A DNA stretch of 64,000 bases from a virus, in the IMG/VR virus record IMGVR_UViG_3300021371_000007, positions 17,947-81,946 of that record. One strand, 5' to 3'. Below are positions 1 through 10,760 of the stretch, in pieces. Under the pieces are notes generated by a model, which worked only from the letters and a program-made list of their open reading frames with translations, did no database searches and was not told the origin of the DNA. How positions within the stretch are numbered: position 1 is the first letter of the stretch; the number at the start of each line of letters is the position of its first letter. A program made the translations under genes and the position numbers.

Positions 1-3000
1 ATGTTGCAGCTTTTGAAAAATTAGGTCAAGTAATTAGAAGTGATGATGGTAGTGTTACTACAACTACTGATAGAGCTGCAGAAGCAGTAAGAGAATTAAA
101 TCTTGCGGTAGCTAATAGAGAGTTTATGGAAAAATCTATTAAAGGTCTTTTATTAGGTCAAGTAGAGGCTGTAAAACAACAAACTAGAGAGCTTGAAAAG
201 CAATCAAGAATAGCTAGACAACAACTTCAACAGGCAACTTTAAAAGCAGAAATAGACATATCTAAGGCGCGACTTACTTCTCTTAATAAAGCTAGAGCAG
301 AAGAAATAAGTATTAGAAAAGTAAAAGCTGACGGTGCAGCAATATCTAGTGATCTAGCAGCAGCAGAGTTATCTATAGCTAGAGATATCTTATCTGAGAG
401 AGAAAAGTCTATAGATATACAACAAGAACAGCTTAAAATAGTATCTCAAATAGCAGAAGAAAGAATAAAAGGAGCTAAAGAAGAGCTATCAGCACAAAAA
501 CAAATGATATCTTTAGCTAAAGAGGGTCTAGCCTTTGATGACTCCTTCTTTGACAAAGATATTACTAAGATACTAAATTTACTTGCTGACATAGGATCAG
601 CTTCTTTAGACGTAGAAATATCTCAAAAAGAGACAGATTTAGCAGAAAAGCAAGCAGAAACAGCAGCTCAATTAGCAAAGTTAGAAGCAAATAAGCAAAC
701 TTTTGCAGCAGAAATACTGGCAAAAGAACAAGAACTATCTTTACTAGAGATAGACTCTAGAGTTGCAGATCTTAGTGCTCGTATAGAGATTTCAAGAGCA
801 GAGAGACAAAATGAAATTGATTCCCTCACTGAGAGACGCAGCATAGCTGAGTTAGAAGCACAACTAAAAAGAGAGACTTATGCAGCTAATCTAGAAAATA
901 AAAGAGAAGAGTTAAAAATACTAGACCAAAAAAGACAAGATACTATAAAACTAGTAGATTCTTTTAATAATCTAACTACTGATATGGGTACAGAGTTTGA
1001 TACCTTTATATCGGAATTACAAGCAACTTTAAGTACTCAAAAAATAGCACTAGAAGCAAAAGAGACTATTGTAGTAGACCCTTCTGATGACAAAAGTGCT
1101 GATCCTGTACAATCTAGTGCAGAGGCATTAAATAAATCCGCAGATTCTCTAGAAACTGTTGCTAAAGAAACATCTACTTTAGTAGAAGAAGTTACTAACA
1201 CAGGACAATCTTCTTTAGACTCTTTACAGGCGTTAGAAACTTCTGCACAAGCTACTAATGAGATAGCTAAAATAACTAATACTACGTTAGATACCACTAT
1301 TTCTAACAAAAAAATAGAAAATGATTTAATAAGTAAAAACGAAGATGAAAGACTTGCTGCTTTAGGAGCTGAAAGTGCTGCACTAAAAGAGAAACACGCA
1401 ATTGAGACTGAGAATAGTAATGCAGCACTAGAAACTGCAAACAAAACTGCTGAATTAGAAGAAGAAAAAGCCAAAAACGCCGAAGCTGCTTTACAAGCTC
1501 AAATAAAAGCAAACCAATTAGCTCAGAGACAAGCTGCTTTTCAGATTATGAATCAAACAGGAACCTTACTGAGAGAGCTATCAGTAGGTAGGGCTGAAAA
1601 AGCAAGAGATAAAGCAGCAGAGAGTAGAGATAAGGTACTGGATAAACAGGAGGAAGTACTATCTAGAGTAAGCTCTTTGAGAAGTTCTGAGGCCGATGCT
1701 ATGGCTGGAGCTGTTGATATTTTAAAAGAACGCAGAGCCTTAGAAAGAGATATAATTTCTTCTATTGCAGACAGTGATGCTAGTGGTTACTTAAAAACTA
1801 CAGAAGCTTATTTTCAAAACTTAAATGCCTTAGATGAGCAAACTAAAGTATTAAGTGAAGCTCAAGCTAATAGAGCTATAGCAGAAGCAGAGCTAGCTGT
1901 TCAAGACTATAAAGTTATAGAAGCGACTAATAACTTATCTAGTGCAGAAAAAGATTTAGAAAACGCACACAACAGTTTAGTAGGTAAAACAGGAGATGTA
2001 CTTCAAAAATTTGGAAGCTTAGGTAATAGTATGGTTAGCTTAGTAGGCTTAGCCCAACAACTAACGGGCGCCTTTACTACTCTAGGTAATACTTTAGTAG
2101 GCTCAGTAACTGGAGAGAGTAATAATCAAATTACTGAAGCAGTAAAAGATGGTTTTGATAAGTCAAAAGCTGCTGAAACTTCTGCTCAAGTTACAGGAAA
2201 TGTAGTTACAGACTTAAAAAACGTTCTTGTAGGTAGTGTAAGAGAGTTAGGTGGTGCATTTGAAAGATTTAATCAAGAAAGTATTGGAGCTGCAGGAGGC
2301 GCTGCTCAATATTTTGCAGAATCTGACGGTAGTTTAACAGATTTTGCTGCTGCGGGCTTAGGTAAAGCAGTTACTCCTATGATAACTGGGTTTATAGAAG
2401 ATTTTATTACCACAGCTTTAGGTCCTGTAGGTGGTATAGCTATGACTGCTATAGATTTTATAGCAGGAGACTTTATATCTGGAGTTATTGGTGACGCGCT
2501 AGAAGGTATTAGTAACTTTTTTGCTCCTCGTAAGTGGAATAGATCAACTGTTGATTTAACTACTGGTAATATAACAGATAGAAAAGATAGTGGAGTTGAT
2601 CTGGATCCTGTAGCTAAATCAGCATTTAAAATGAATCAAGCATTAGAAACTGTTACTGGAGGTCTTCAAAGATTTACTGAATCACAAGCAATACTAACCA
2701 CTAAAGGTTCAGATATTAGAGAAAGATTCTTAGAGCTAAGGGGCGGTGGAGCTGAGGCAGTTAGATTAGACTTTAATAGCGAAAACTTTGGTAAGGACTT
2801 ATTTGAAGGACTTATTAAAGGCTTAGATCCTAGATCTTTAACGGAAGACATGAAAACCGCTATAGGTAATATGGACTTCGGTAAAGAGATAGAAGATAAC
2901 ATGAAAGACCTTAATTTTGCTAAAGGCTTTGATGGTTTGATGACGCAATTAGAATCTGCAGGAGGTAAATTTACTAATCTTGGTGAGTTTATAGAATTAG

Positions 3001-6000
3001 TAAATATTAAAGCAGAAGCTGCAGCTGCTTCATTTGCGCAAGGAGCCTTACAGCAAGCATTAGACTTAATAGAAGAATCTGGAAGAGTGTTCGGAGAACA
3101 ATCTGAACAAGTACGAAGAGCAAAAGATGCAGCTCAGAATATGGTTTTAGCGCATTTAGATTTACATGTAGCGGAAGATCGCACTGTAAGCCTACTTAGT
3201 GATACGTCTACTAATTTGAGTGGCATGGCTATGGCTATGGAGACTGTAAAAGCAGAAATGAATGCTATGCAAGAAGCTATTGAGGCTACAGGGGTTAATG
3301 CTGACGAAGCTTCTAGAATAATAGAAGAAGGCATAACACTTAAAATTAGACAAATGGCTCAAGACTTTGGGGATGCGTTAAGTGACGTAATTCAGTTTGG
3401 TGATAGTCTAGAATCAAGCGCTGTTCAAGGATTAAAAGATGTTTTAGAATATCAACAGGCTATAGTAAGAGATGCTGCCCATATTCAAGAACAGCTAGGT
3501 AATGGTTATGATTTTATAGCTCGTGCAGAAAAAGCTTTAGCTATTCAAAGAGGTAATATAGTAGCTAAAGCTTCAGATCAAGAATTAAAAGCTCTTAGTG
3601 ATTTAGCAGGTGCAGGACAAGAATTTAGTAACGCTGCTATGAAAGCAGCTACTGATGCTGAAATAACTAGAAGAGTTATGAATAATATATTTGAGGGGGC
3701 AAAACAGCTTACTCAAGCACAAAGAAGTTCAAGATCTGTAGGAAGAGGTCTGGCTTTTGCTGAGGGAGGTTTTGTACCAGGTACCCCTGAACAACAAAAT
3801 AAAGACTCAGTGCCTGCATTACTAATGCCTGGAGAGTATGTATTAAATAAAGAAGCAGTTAAGAATGTTGGAGTAGGAACTTTAGCTGCTTTTAATTCTG
3901 GAGCTTTTAAAAAGATGGAAGCTGGGGGTAGTACTACTGGAGGAGTCATTACTCCTAATAAAATAGCTACTGATGCTTTTGGGGGTACTTTTGGTATAGA
4001 CCCTGCTACTCAAGCACTATTCAAAAACTTTAGTCAAGATATGACTACTACTTTAGAGTTTTATGAAGCTAGAGAGCTAGTTGCTCAAGCTAATATAGAA
4101 CTTTTTGAGACTTATTCAGACCTTAGAGAGGCTGCAGGGGCTAGCAATGATCTTATGAATGCTTTTGGTCTTATAGTAGATCATATAGAGCGAGGGGAAA
4201 TAGGTCTCGCTACTGCAGTATTTGATATAGCACATAATCTAACAGAAGCCACTAGCGCTACAGAAGCTTATACTCTTTCTCTATCTCAAAATCAAGCACA
4301 ACAAGCTTTAGCTTCTGCCGGTGTTAATTTACAAAATGAAAATATAGACACTTTAACAGATAACTTAACTAGTTTCTACACTAGTATAAATACGTCTTCT
4401 GTAACTGCTGGAGATTTAGAAGCTGTAATAAGTCAAATGAATATAGCGCTATCTCAAGGAGTTATATTTGGTAGTGAGTATGGATCAATACTAGATGATG
4501 TTACTTCAGATTTTGATAATGCTTTAGCAGCCTTAGATGAATATTCTTCTTTCTTCTTAGAGCTTCAAGATATTACTTTAGACCCTACAGGAATTATAAG
4601 CTCTATAAGATCTGTTCAGTATGCATTTGAAGATGGTATGAATACTATGACAGATGCGGTCACAGATGGATTTATAGATACAATAGAAGCTGCTACTGTA
4701 CAAGTTAGACTTAATAAAAGACTAGAAAAAGAAAGAATAGATTTAATTAAAAACTCTTCAGATGAGCAACTTAGAATAATTAGAGATACACAAGATTCAA
4801 TTGCAGACGCAACTTTTAAAACAGGCGCTATAGCAGAAATAGCTGTTAGAAAAATACTAGCAGTATCTTCTGCTTTTGGTACCTTTGAACAAGGATTAGT
4901 AGGTTTTTATAATAACTTAGTACAATCATCAGATAACTTTACTAGAACTTTAAGTGCTTCTGTAGTTAGTAGTATACAAGCAGCAGGTATAGTAATAGAT
5001 GATGAGTTAGATACTAATTTCTTAGGTACACTAACTAATTTTGCTACACTATCTAAAAGTGGTTCTTCAAGTGTTCAAGCACTATCTACTGCGTTAGAAC
5101 AATTAAATTATCAGTTAGAGATTGGAGAGACTATAGACACTGACACTTATAAAGAGGGAGTGGCCTTTTTACAGTCTTCCTTTATGGAGTTTTTAGATTT
5201 ATTTAGTGGTATGTCTAATGCCTTTAGAGAAGCAGAATCAAACCTTGATAATTTTAAAACTACTTTACACTCTTCTTTCACCTCTATAACTGATGAACTA
5301 GAAGCTTTACTTAAAACTTTAGTAACTACTTATAGAACTACTTTAGCAGATGTTAAGACTATGTATCAAGAAGCAGTATCTCAACAAAAAGAAGCAGAAG
5401 AGTCATTATATGGAGTATTATTTAGTGCGCAAAATGCCTTTATAGATGCTGGAGGACATTTAGATGGTCACATATCTAGAATAGATGATATTGTAAAAGG
5501 TTTAGATCCTACATATCAGGGATATGCAGGATTAGATCAGTATTTAAAACAACTTCAAATAGATGTTCAAGCAGGTATCACTTCTTTAGGCGATATAAAC
5601 ACATCTCAATCTTTAGCAGCACTACAAACTAATCTTTCTAATAGTTTAGCAGACTTAGCCATACTTCAAACACTTCCTGATTCTGCAGATAAATTTGTAA
5701 AAATAAGTAGAAAACTTTCAGAAATAGATGATATTAATAATCAAATATCTGCAGGAACTCAATCTACAGACGCACTAAAAGAAGCTACGTTAGACTTACT
5801 AAAAGTTGAAGAAGAGCTAAACTTTAATAATACTACTGCAGGACTACAACAAGTAGACTTAACCTTACAAGGTATAAGTCAAGATTTGCTTCAAAATGCT
5901 ATAGATGCTAGAACTGCATTTAATACTTCTAATCAACTTTTAGATGATTTCACTACAGCTTTAAACGCTAATTTTACTCCTAATTTAGTAGCTTCTACTA

Positions 6001-9000
6001 CTGCTGTTAATAGCAGCACATTAAGTCTGTCTTCCTTTATAGCAGAGATGCAATCTGCTAATCAAGTATTTTCAGACATAACTACTGCGGTTTCTGCTAT
6101 AAATGCTACAGGAATTCAAGAAATAATAGATACCTTAGATGTAATATCTAACCCTACGGATGAAGTGAATGTAGATGTAGTAGATACTAGTTATAGAGGT
6201 ATTTCAGATTTAAACGATATTTTAAGTAACTTTACTGGCATAGTCGCTGCCAAAACTGCTTTTGAAAATCTATATGGATCAATAGCTGCAGTAACTCCTG
6301 TTTTACCTTTACAAGAATTTAATGACTTAAATGCTGAATTTATAAATTTAGAAAATACAATAACTTCATTACTAGGTACTATGGGTAATAATAGTATTGC
6401 GGATATGGATGCAACTTTTGAGCAATTTGTATTAGACTCTATAGCTTTATTACAGAATCCTTTAACTTTATCAGGAGTTTCTACTTCAGGTTCTACAACT
6501 AATATAGCTGCTCAAGCTATTACAGGTTCAGGAGCTGTTAATAATCCTCAAATAAGTACTCAAACTTCTTTACTTCAACAAATTTTAACTCAAGGTTTAG
6601 GGGTTCAGAGTCCTGGCTACTTATTCTACACTAATCAAATATTAGAGCAAATAAGAACAGTATTAGAAGATATGTTAGTATTACAAGGAGGCACTCTACC
6701 TACTTATGCTAATATCACTTCTACCTTTACTGCTCCTACAGCAACTGGAAGTACTACTACTGCTACTGTGCCTACAGGAACTACTACAGGATTACCTAGT
6801 TTAAATCAATCAGGAATACTAGGCCTTACGGGTCAGCTATTTGAAGTAGAAGAGCCTATAACTAGACCTGCTGATTATTTTTATATTGTAATACCTAAAC
6901 TTGTTGCTATAGACGAATTTTATATAGTAGACCCTATTGAAGTAGATTATGAGTTTTTCTTTGATCTAACTCCTGTATCTGTTACTTCTATAGACACTGG
7001 TAATGGAGGGGATCATTTCTTTAATATAACTACAGTAGATACTGATTTTGATAAATGGTTTAATGCTCCAACTTTAATAGACACTGAATATAGTAAATGG
7101 TTTAATGATCCCACTGTAATAGATACTAACTTTAATAAGTGGTTAAAAATTGTAGAAGAAGAAACAGGTATTTTTGATTGGGTCACAATAACTAAGTCTG
7201 CAGCTAATTATCAAACATTCTTTGAGGCACCTACTAAGGTAAATCACTCTGTAGCTACTTGGTATAACTTACCTACCAAGTTAGATAATACAGCTAATTT
7301 ATGGTATAACTTACCTACCAAGAAAGATATAGACTATACAGATTGGTTTACGTTAAATAAAGTAGCTGTTAAATACTCGCAGTTTTTTGATCCCGAAGAT
7401 AAAATAGCTTTAACAGATCATATAGATCCTGTTACAGTAGCTGCAGATTCTTTATTTACTATAAACAAAAACTCAAAAGATGCTGATGATTTATACTCTA
7501 TAAACTCTATAGAAAAAGACTATTCAACCTTCTTTAAAATAACAGCTAAAGATTTTGATTATACAGATTTCTTTAAAATAGTTGAAAAAGATATTACTGA
7601 TTTTATACAAATATCAAAATCCACAAAGACGGCTATAGAGCTATTCACTATTCAAAAAAGTGAAGTAACAGGTAGCACTTTATTTTCTATAACAGCAGAT
7701 TCAGTAGCAGCGTCTACACTTATAACTGTAAAGGCCAATAATAGAATACAAGTAGGAGCAGATGAGATATTTGATAAACCTACCTCAAAAATGGCTTTAA
7801 GCTTGTCAGATATATTTAGTAATTATGAAAGCGGTGCTTTTGATTGGACAAAAGCTGTAATAAGTGTAGGCCAAGTAATTAATGAGGACAAGCTTAAAGA
7901 AGGTCTGGCAAATAAGGCTATTCTTGCTACGGGTGATATTTTTGATAACTGGAACGGTTCAGGCTTTGATATTGATAGTGTTGACATTAGCTACTTAGAT
8001 TTATTTAACTTAGCAGTTACAGATATAGAATATACAACACTATTTAAACTGCCTAATGATGCAGGCAAAGAAAGTTTACACTGGAGTAGCTGGTTTAAAG
8101 TAGATCCTGCAGATAAAATGGATGCAAGAGATTTATTTACTTTTATATCTCCTGAACCCGTATCCGCCCTTGATTTATTTAATCCTACATCTCAATCGGT
8201 AGATGGGTCTGCTCTTTTTGTATTAAGTAATACTTTACAAAAAATAGATGCTAATAATCTTTATGACATTGAAAAAGAAACTAAAGCGGCTACTGACTTC
8301 TTTACTATTACAGGAGTGCAACTTAAAGGCGCAGACTTTATTGATTTAAGTTACTTAGCCGACTCTAAATATATAGCAGAAGCTAAGAATGTATTAGACG
8401 TTACCGGTAAGCTTACTGTTCAATCTTCTGATGTATTCAAAGTATCCGGTACTTTAGATAAAACAGCTAATCAAGTATATAATATAACCAAGAGTGATAA
8501 AGCAGGAGCTGCTTTCTGGGAAGTTACTGCTAGTGAGCAATCAGGGGCTTCTTTCTTTACGCCTACTAAAAGTGAATTAGCAGGTTTAAATTTCTTTAGT
8601 CCTACTCAAAGCACTATAACAGCTAACGATTTATTTAACTTTAATAAAGTAAAAATAGATGTTAGCACTATGTTTGAATCTGAGTTATCTACTCTAACAG
8701 ATGCAGTTAATGATCAAGATAGCTACTTAATTACTAACTATGGCAAATTAGAAACTATAAAAAGTTATACTAAAGTATCTAGTGAGAAGCTTACAAATAT
8801 CGCAAAAGCAGATTCAGATTTTCATGCTGCTATATTAGAAGATACTGCCTACTTAGAAACTATTGCTACCTCTTTAGGAGATTTAGCTGATATTAAAGCT
8901 AATACTGCCGATATTAAAACTAATACTTCTGTAAACGTATCTAAGCTTACTAAAATAGAAAATAATACAGACGGTATAGAAGAGAAATTAGATCATATTT

Positions 9001-10373
9001 CTGATGATTTAGATGGTATTGCAAAAGACTTGGCAGATAAATTAGATCATATTTCTGATAATTTGGATACTTTAGAAAAAACTGCAAACGCTATTGAAGG
9101 GTATGTATTATATCTACCTGGCATGTCTACAGAGCTTACCGATCAAGGAAAAACTTTGGTTACTATAGATAGTGTATTAGACGCTATAGAAATAGACACT
9201 TCAAATATGGTTACCTACCTAGAAAGCATAGCTACTAATAGTGCATATCTTAAAACAATAGATCAAGATACAAGCCATTTAAAAACTAATGCAGATAATA
9301 AAATCTCTCATATTTCTGGTAATTTAGATGATATAATAAGTAATACAGATAAGAACAGAACTCGCTATAAATACTCAGGCGCTACATCAGTTAACTTAGC
9401 AACTGGAGGTCCTGTAGTGGGGCCAGGAACTTCTACTAGCGACTCTATTCCTGCCAACTTGTCCAACGGTGAGTATGTAATAAAAGCTTCTTCTGCTAAA
9501 AGTATGGGTAGAGAGGTGTTAGACATGCTTAATTCTACAGGGTCTATATCCTCACTAGGTAGAAAAGGAGATACAGAATTAGCGCATATTAACACTGTAG
9601 AAGCACAAATGCTTAAGTCAATAGGTGGTTCAGGCTCTAAAAATCCTCTTTCTGGTCTTAAAGAGTTTTTCTTTGATGACTTTAATCCTTTAACAGGTCT
9701 TAAAGACGCTGCACTCTCTGCTGCTAAATCAATTATAAGTAACACAAATAATCCAGAAGGTTATAGGCCAGAAAAAATAGGTAGTAATGCTAGTTGGAAT
9801 ACCGCAAACTTTGCTAATAATACTTTTGCTAAAAAAGTACTAGTAGAGCTTACAAGATATATAGCAGCTAATAGAGATGGAAAAGCCTTTACTCACTCTC
9901 AAGCCTTTAACTCTATTTCTGATGCATGGTTTGAGTATGATAAACCTAATATTATACAATTTAATAGAGGTTCCTCGTTTAACAACGGTATCAGAGGTAC
10001 AAGTAGTATAAGTAGCTTAATAACAAGACTTCAAAATGCTTATCCTTCTTTTGCTAACGGTGGTGAGATTTCAGGTGCTGGTACTAGTACTAGTGACTCT
10101 ATAATGGCTATGTTGTCGGACGGTGAGTATATTATTAGAAATTCATCTGTTGACAATGTGGGGGTAAATACTTTAGACTATATAAATAATACGGGACAAC
10201 TACCTCAAGGCGACACTAATGTAGAAGTAAATATTACTAATAATGGGTCTCCAGTGGACGTAGAAGCTGAGCCTAAAGTTAGTATAATAGACGGTAAGGT
10301 AGTGGTAGATGTTATACTTAAAGATTTAAGAACTAATGGTCCTATTAAGAAGACTATTAAGAAGATAAAGTAG
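1..10373 (+). CDS. Tail tape measure protein (5' end outside window)
   Basis: The reading frame is already open at base 3 and runs 3456 codons to a TAG, so the gene starts upstream; the ATG at 126 is internal. Tape measure proteins fill the tail tube, set tail length and enter the cell with DNA. The N-terminal part (to about nt 2000) is a Glu/Lys/Ala-rich coiled coil. A hydrophobic segment lies near nt 2347-2530. The 6860-8680 region is a long array of 13-14-residue repeats with paired aromatics (WF, FF, LF, WY). Three copies of a G-rich, SDSI...GEY(V/I) motif lie near nt 3764, 9402 and 10056, a motif I associate with phage tape measures. The location directly before M/L/K/I/J-like genes supports the call. 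Much larger than lambda gpH (853 aa). Confidence 0.93.
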   Translation, partial: VAAFEKLGQVIRSDDGSVTTTTDRAAEAVRELNLAVANREFMEKSIKGLLLGQVEAVKQQTRELEKQSRIARQQLQQATLKAEIDISKARLTSLNKARAEEISIRKVKADGAAISSDLAAAELSIARDILSEREKSIDIQQEQLKIVSQIAEERIKGAKEELSAQKQMISLAKEGLAFDDSFFDKDITKILNLLADIGSASLDVEISQKETDLAEKQAETAAQLAKLEANKQTFAAEILAKEQELSLLEIDSRVADLSARIEISRAERQNEIDSLTERRSIAELEAQLKRETYAANLENKREELKILDQKRQDTIKLVDSFNNLTTDMGTEFDTFISELQATLSTQKIALEAKETIVVDPSDDKSADPVQSSAEALNKSADSLETVAKETSTLVEEVTNTGQSSLDSLQALETSAQATNEIAKITNTTLDTTISNKKIENDLISKNEDERLAALGAESAALKEKHAIETENSNAALETANKTAELEEEKAKNAEAALQAQIKANQLAQRQAAFQIMNQTGTLLRELSVGRAEKARDKAAESRDKVLDKQEEVLSRVSSLRSSEADAMAGAVDILKERRALERDIISSIADSDASGYLKTTEAYFQNLNALDEQTKVLSEAQANRAIAEAELAVQDYKVIEATNNLSSAEKDLENAHNSLVGKTGDVLQKFGSLGNSMVSLVGLAQQLTGAFTTLGNTLVGSVTGESNNQITEAVKDGFDKSKAAETSAQVTGNVVTDLKNVLVGSVRELGGAFERFNQESIGAAGGAAQYFAESDGSLTDFAAAGLGKAVTPMITGFIEDFITTALGPVGGIAMTAIDFIAGDFISGVIGDALEGISNFFAPRKWNRSTVDLTTGNITDRKDSGVDLDPVAKSAFKMNQALETVTGGLQRFTESQAILTTKGSDIRERFLELRGGGAEAVRLDFNSENFGKDLFEGLIKGLDPRSLTEDMKTAIGNMDFGKEIEDNMKDLNFAKGFDGLMTQLESAGGKFTNLGEFIELVNIKAEAAAASFAQGALQQALDLIEESGRVFGEQSEQVRRAKDAAQNMVLAHLDLHVAEDRTVSLLSDTSTNLSGMAMAMETVKAEMNAMQEAIEATGVNADEASRIIEEGITLKIRQMAQDFGDALSDVIQFGDSLESSAVQGLKDVLEYQQAIVRDAAHIQEQLGNGYDFIARAEKALAIQRGNIVAKASDQELKALSDLAGAGQEFSNAAMKAATDAEITRRVMNNIFEGAKQLTQAQRSSRSVGRGLAFAEGGFVPGTPEQQNKDSVPALLMPGEYVLNKEAVKNVGVGTLAAFNSGAFKKMEAGGSTTGGVITPNKIATDAFGGTFGIDPATQALFKNFSQDMTTTLEFYEARELVAQANIELFETYSDLREAAGASNDLMNAFGLIVDHIERGEIGLATAVFDIAHNLTEATSATEAYTLSLSQNQAQQALASAGVNLQNENIDTLTDNLTSFYTSINTSSVTAGDLEAVISQMNIALSQGVIFGSEYGSILDDVTSDFDNALAALDEYSSFFLELQDITLDPTGIISSIRSVQYAFEDGMNTMTDAVTDGFIDTIEAATVQVRLNKRLEKERIDLIKNSSDEQLRIIRDTQDSIADATFKTGAIAEIAVRKILAVSSAFGTFEQGLVGFYNNLVQSSDNFTRTLSASVVSSIQAAGIVIDDELDTNFLGTLTNFATLSKSGSSSVQALSTALEQLNYQLEIGETIDTDTYKEGVAFLQSSFMEFLDLFSGMSNAFREAESNLDNFKTTLHSSFTSITDELEALLKTLVTTYRTTLADVKTMYQEAVSQQKEAEESLYGVLFSAQNAFIDAGGHLDGHISRIDDIVKGLDPTYQGYAGLDQYLKQLQIDVQAGITSLGDINTSQSLAALQTNLSNSLADLAILQTLPDSADKFVKISRKLSEIDDINNQISAGTQSTDALKEATLDLLKVEEELNFNNTTAGLQQVDLTLQGISQDLLQNAIDARTAFNTSNQLLDDFTTALNANFTPNLVASTTAVNSSTLSLSSFIAEMQSANQVFSDITTAVSAINATGIQEIIDTLDVISNPTDEVNVDVVDTSYRGISDLNDILSNFTGIVAAKTAFENLYGSIAAVTPVLPLQEFNDLNAEFINLENTITSLLGTMGNNSIADMDATFEQFVLDSIALLQNPLTLSGVSTSGSTTNIAAQAITGSGAVNNPQISTQTSLLQQILTQGLGVQSPGYLFYTNQILEQIRTVLEDMLVLQGGTLPTYANITSTFTAPTATGSTTTATVPTGTTTGLPSLNQSGILGLTGQLFEVEEPITRPADYFYIVIPKLVAIDEFYIVDPIEVDYEFFFDLTPVSVTSIDTGNGGDHFFNITTVDTDFDKWFNAPTLIDTEYSKWFNDPTVIDTNFNKWLKIVEEETGIFDWVTITKSAANYQTFFEAPTKVNHSVATWYNLPTKLDNTANLWYNLPTKKDIDYTDWFTLNKVAVKYSQFFDPEDKIALTDHIDPVTVAADSLFTINKNSKDADDLYSINSIEKDYSTFFKITAKDFDYTDFFKIVEKDITDFIQISKSTKTAIELFTIQKSEVTGSTLFSITADSVAASTLITVKANNRIQVGADEIFDKPTSKMALSLSDIFSNYESGAFDWTKAVISVGQVINEDKLKEGLANKAILATGDIFDNWNGSGFDIDSVDISYLDLFNLAVTDIEYTTLFKLPNDAGKESLHWSSWFKVDPADKMDARDLFTFISPEPVSALDLFNPTSQSVDGSALFVLSNTLQKIDANNLYDIEKETKAATDFFTITGVQLKGADFIDLSYLADSKYIAEAKNVLDVTGKLTVQSSDVFKVSGTLDKTANQVYNITKSDKAGAAFWEVTASEQSGASFFTPTKSELAGLNFFSPTQSTITANDLFNFNKVKIDVSTMFESELSTLTDAVNDQDSYLITNYGKLETIKSYTKVSSEKLTNIAKADSDFHAAILEDTAYLETIATSLGDLADIKANTADIKTNTSVNVSKLTKIENNTDGIEEKLDHISDDLDGIAKDLADKLDHISDNLDTLEKTANAIEGYVLYLPGMSTELTDQGKTLVTIDSVLDAIEIDTSNMVTYLESIATNSAYLKTIDQDTSHLKTNADNKISHISGNLDDIISNTDKNRTRYKYSGATSVNLATGGPVVGPGTSTSDSIPANLSNGEYVIKASSAKSMGREVLDMLNSTGSISSLGRKGDTELAHINTVEAQMLKSIGGSGSKNPLSGLKEFFFDDFNPLTGLKDAALSAAKSIISNTNNPEGYRPEKIGSNASWNTANFANNTFAKKVLVELTRYIAANRDGKAFTHSQAFNSISDAWFEYDKPNIIQFNRGSSFNNGIRGTSSISSLITRLQNAYPSFANGGEISGAGTSTSDSIMAMLSDGEYIIRNSSVDNVGVNTLDYINNTGQLPQGDTNVEVNITNNGSPVDVEAEPKVSIIDGKVVVDVILKDLRTNGPIKKTIKKIK

Positions 10374-10379
10374 AGGGAC

Positions 10380-10760
10380 ATGGCAACATACACATATCCA
10401 GATGATGCGTCAATGGACGATAGAAAACCAGATAGGGGCTATAGCATTGCTAGAGCCCCTAATAATACATCTTTTAGCTCTGTTTTAGGCTATGAAAAAA
10501 GAAAAAGATTATCTAGAAAGGTACTAAGAAAATTTACTTTTAGCTATACAAATATAAGTGAGGCTAGAAAAACTAGTATTGAAAATTTTTACTTAGACAG
10601 AGGTGGAAACTTTGAGACTTTTAAATTAGACTTAGCTCATTTTGGACTATCAGGAACCGCTAATGTTAAGTTTTCTGAATCTTTAGATATAAACCATGTA
10701 ATCTCTGGTGATAATACTGATATATTTAACATATCTCTAATACTAACTGAGGTGGCTTAA
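10380..10760 (+). CDS. Minor tail protein, lambda gpM-like
   Basis: A 126-residue protein with the gpM/Phage_min_tail pattern: a central FTFSYTNIS strand, then SIENFYLDRGGNFETFKLD, which matches the lambda family's 'long-side-chain strand followed by G-G-x-F-x-x-F' signature. It probably acts at the tail tip between the tape measure and the L-like protein. It starts six bases after the tape measure stop, behind AGAGGGAC. Its stop overlaps the next start as TAATG, so translation is coupled. Order M-L-K-I-J in this locus equals that of lambda, which strengthens a similarity that is modest from sequence alone. Confidence 0.8.
   Translation: MATYTYPDDASMDDRKPDRGYSIARAPNNTSFSSVLGYEKRKRLSRKVLRKFTFSYTNISEARKTSIENFYLDRGGNFETFKLDLAHFGLSGTANVKFSESLDINHVISGDNTDIFNISLILTEVA

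Noticed and set aside
1037-1474. Hydrophobic minus-strand open frame inside the tape measure
   Set aside because: It is a mirror of the Glu/Lys/Ala-rich coiled coil on the other strand, without ribosome site or neighbours.
6860-8680. CRISPR array or DNA satellite in the tape measure
   Set aside because: The periodicity is at the protein level (13-14 residues), with variable DNA, no spacers and no cas genes.
9365-9745. Minus-strand open frame opposite the tape measure C-terminus
   Set aside because: Lies entirely opposite a confident gene and has no promoter, ribosome site or recognisable domain.
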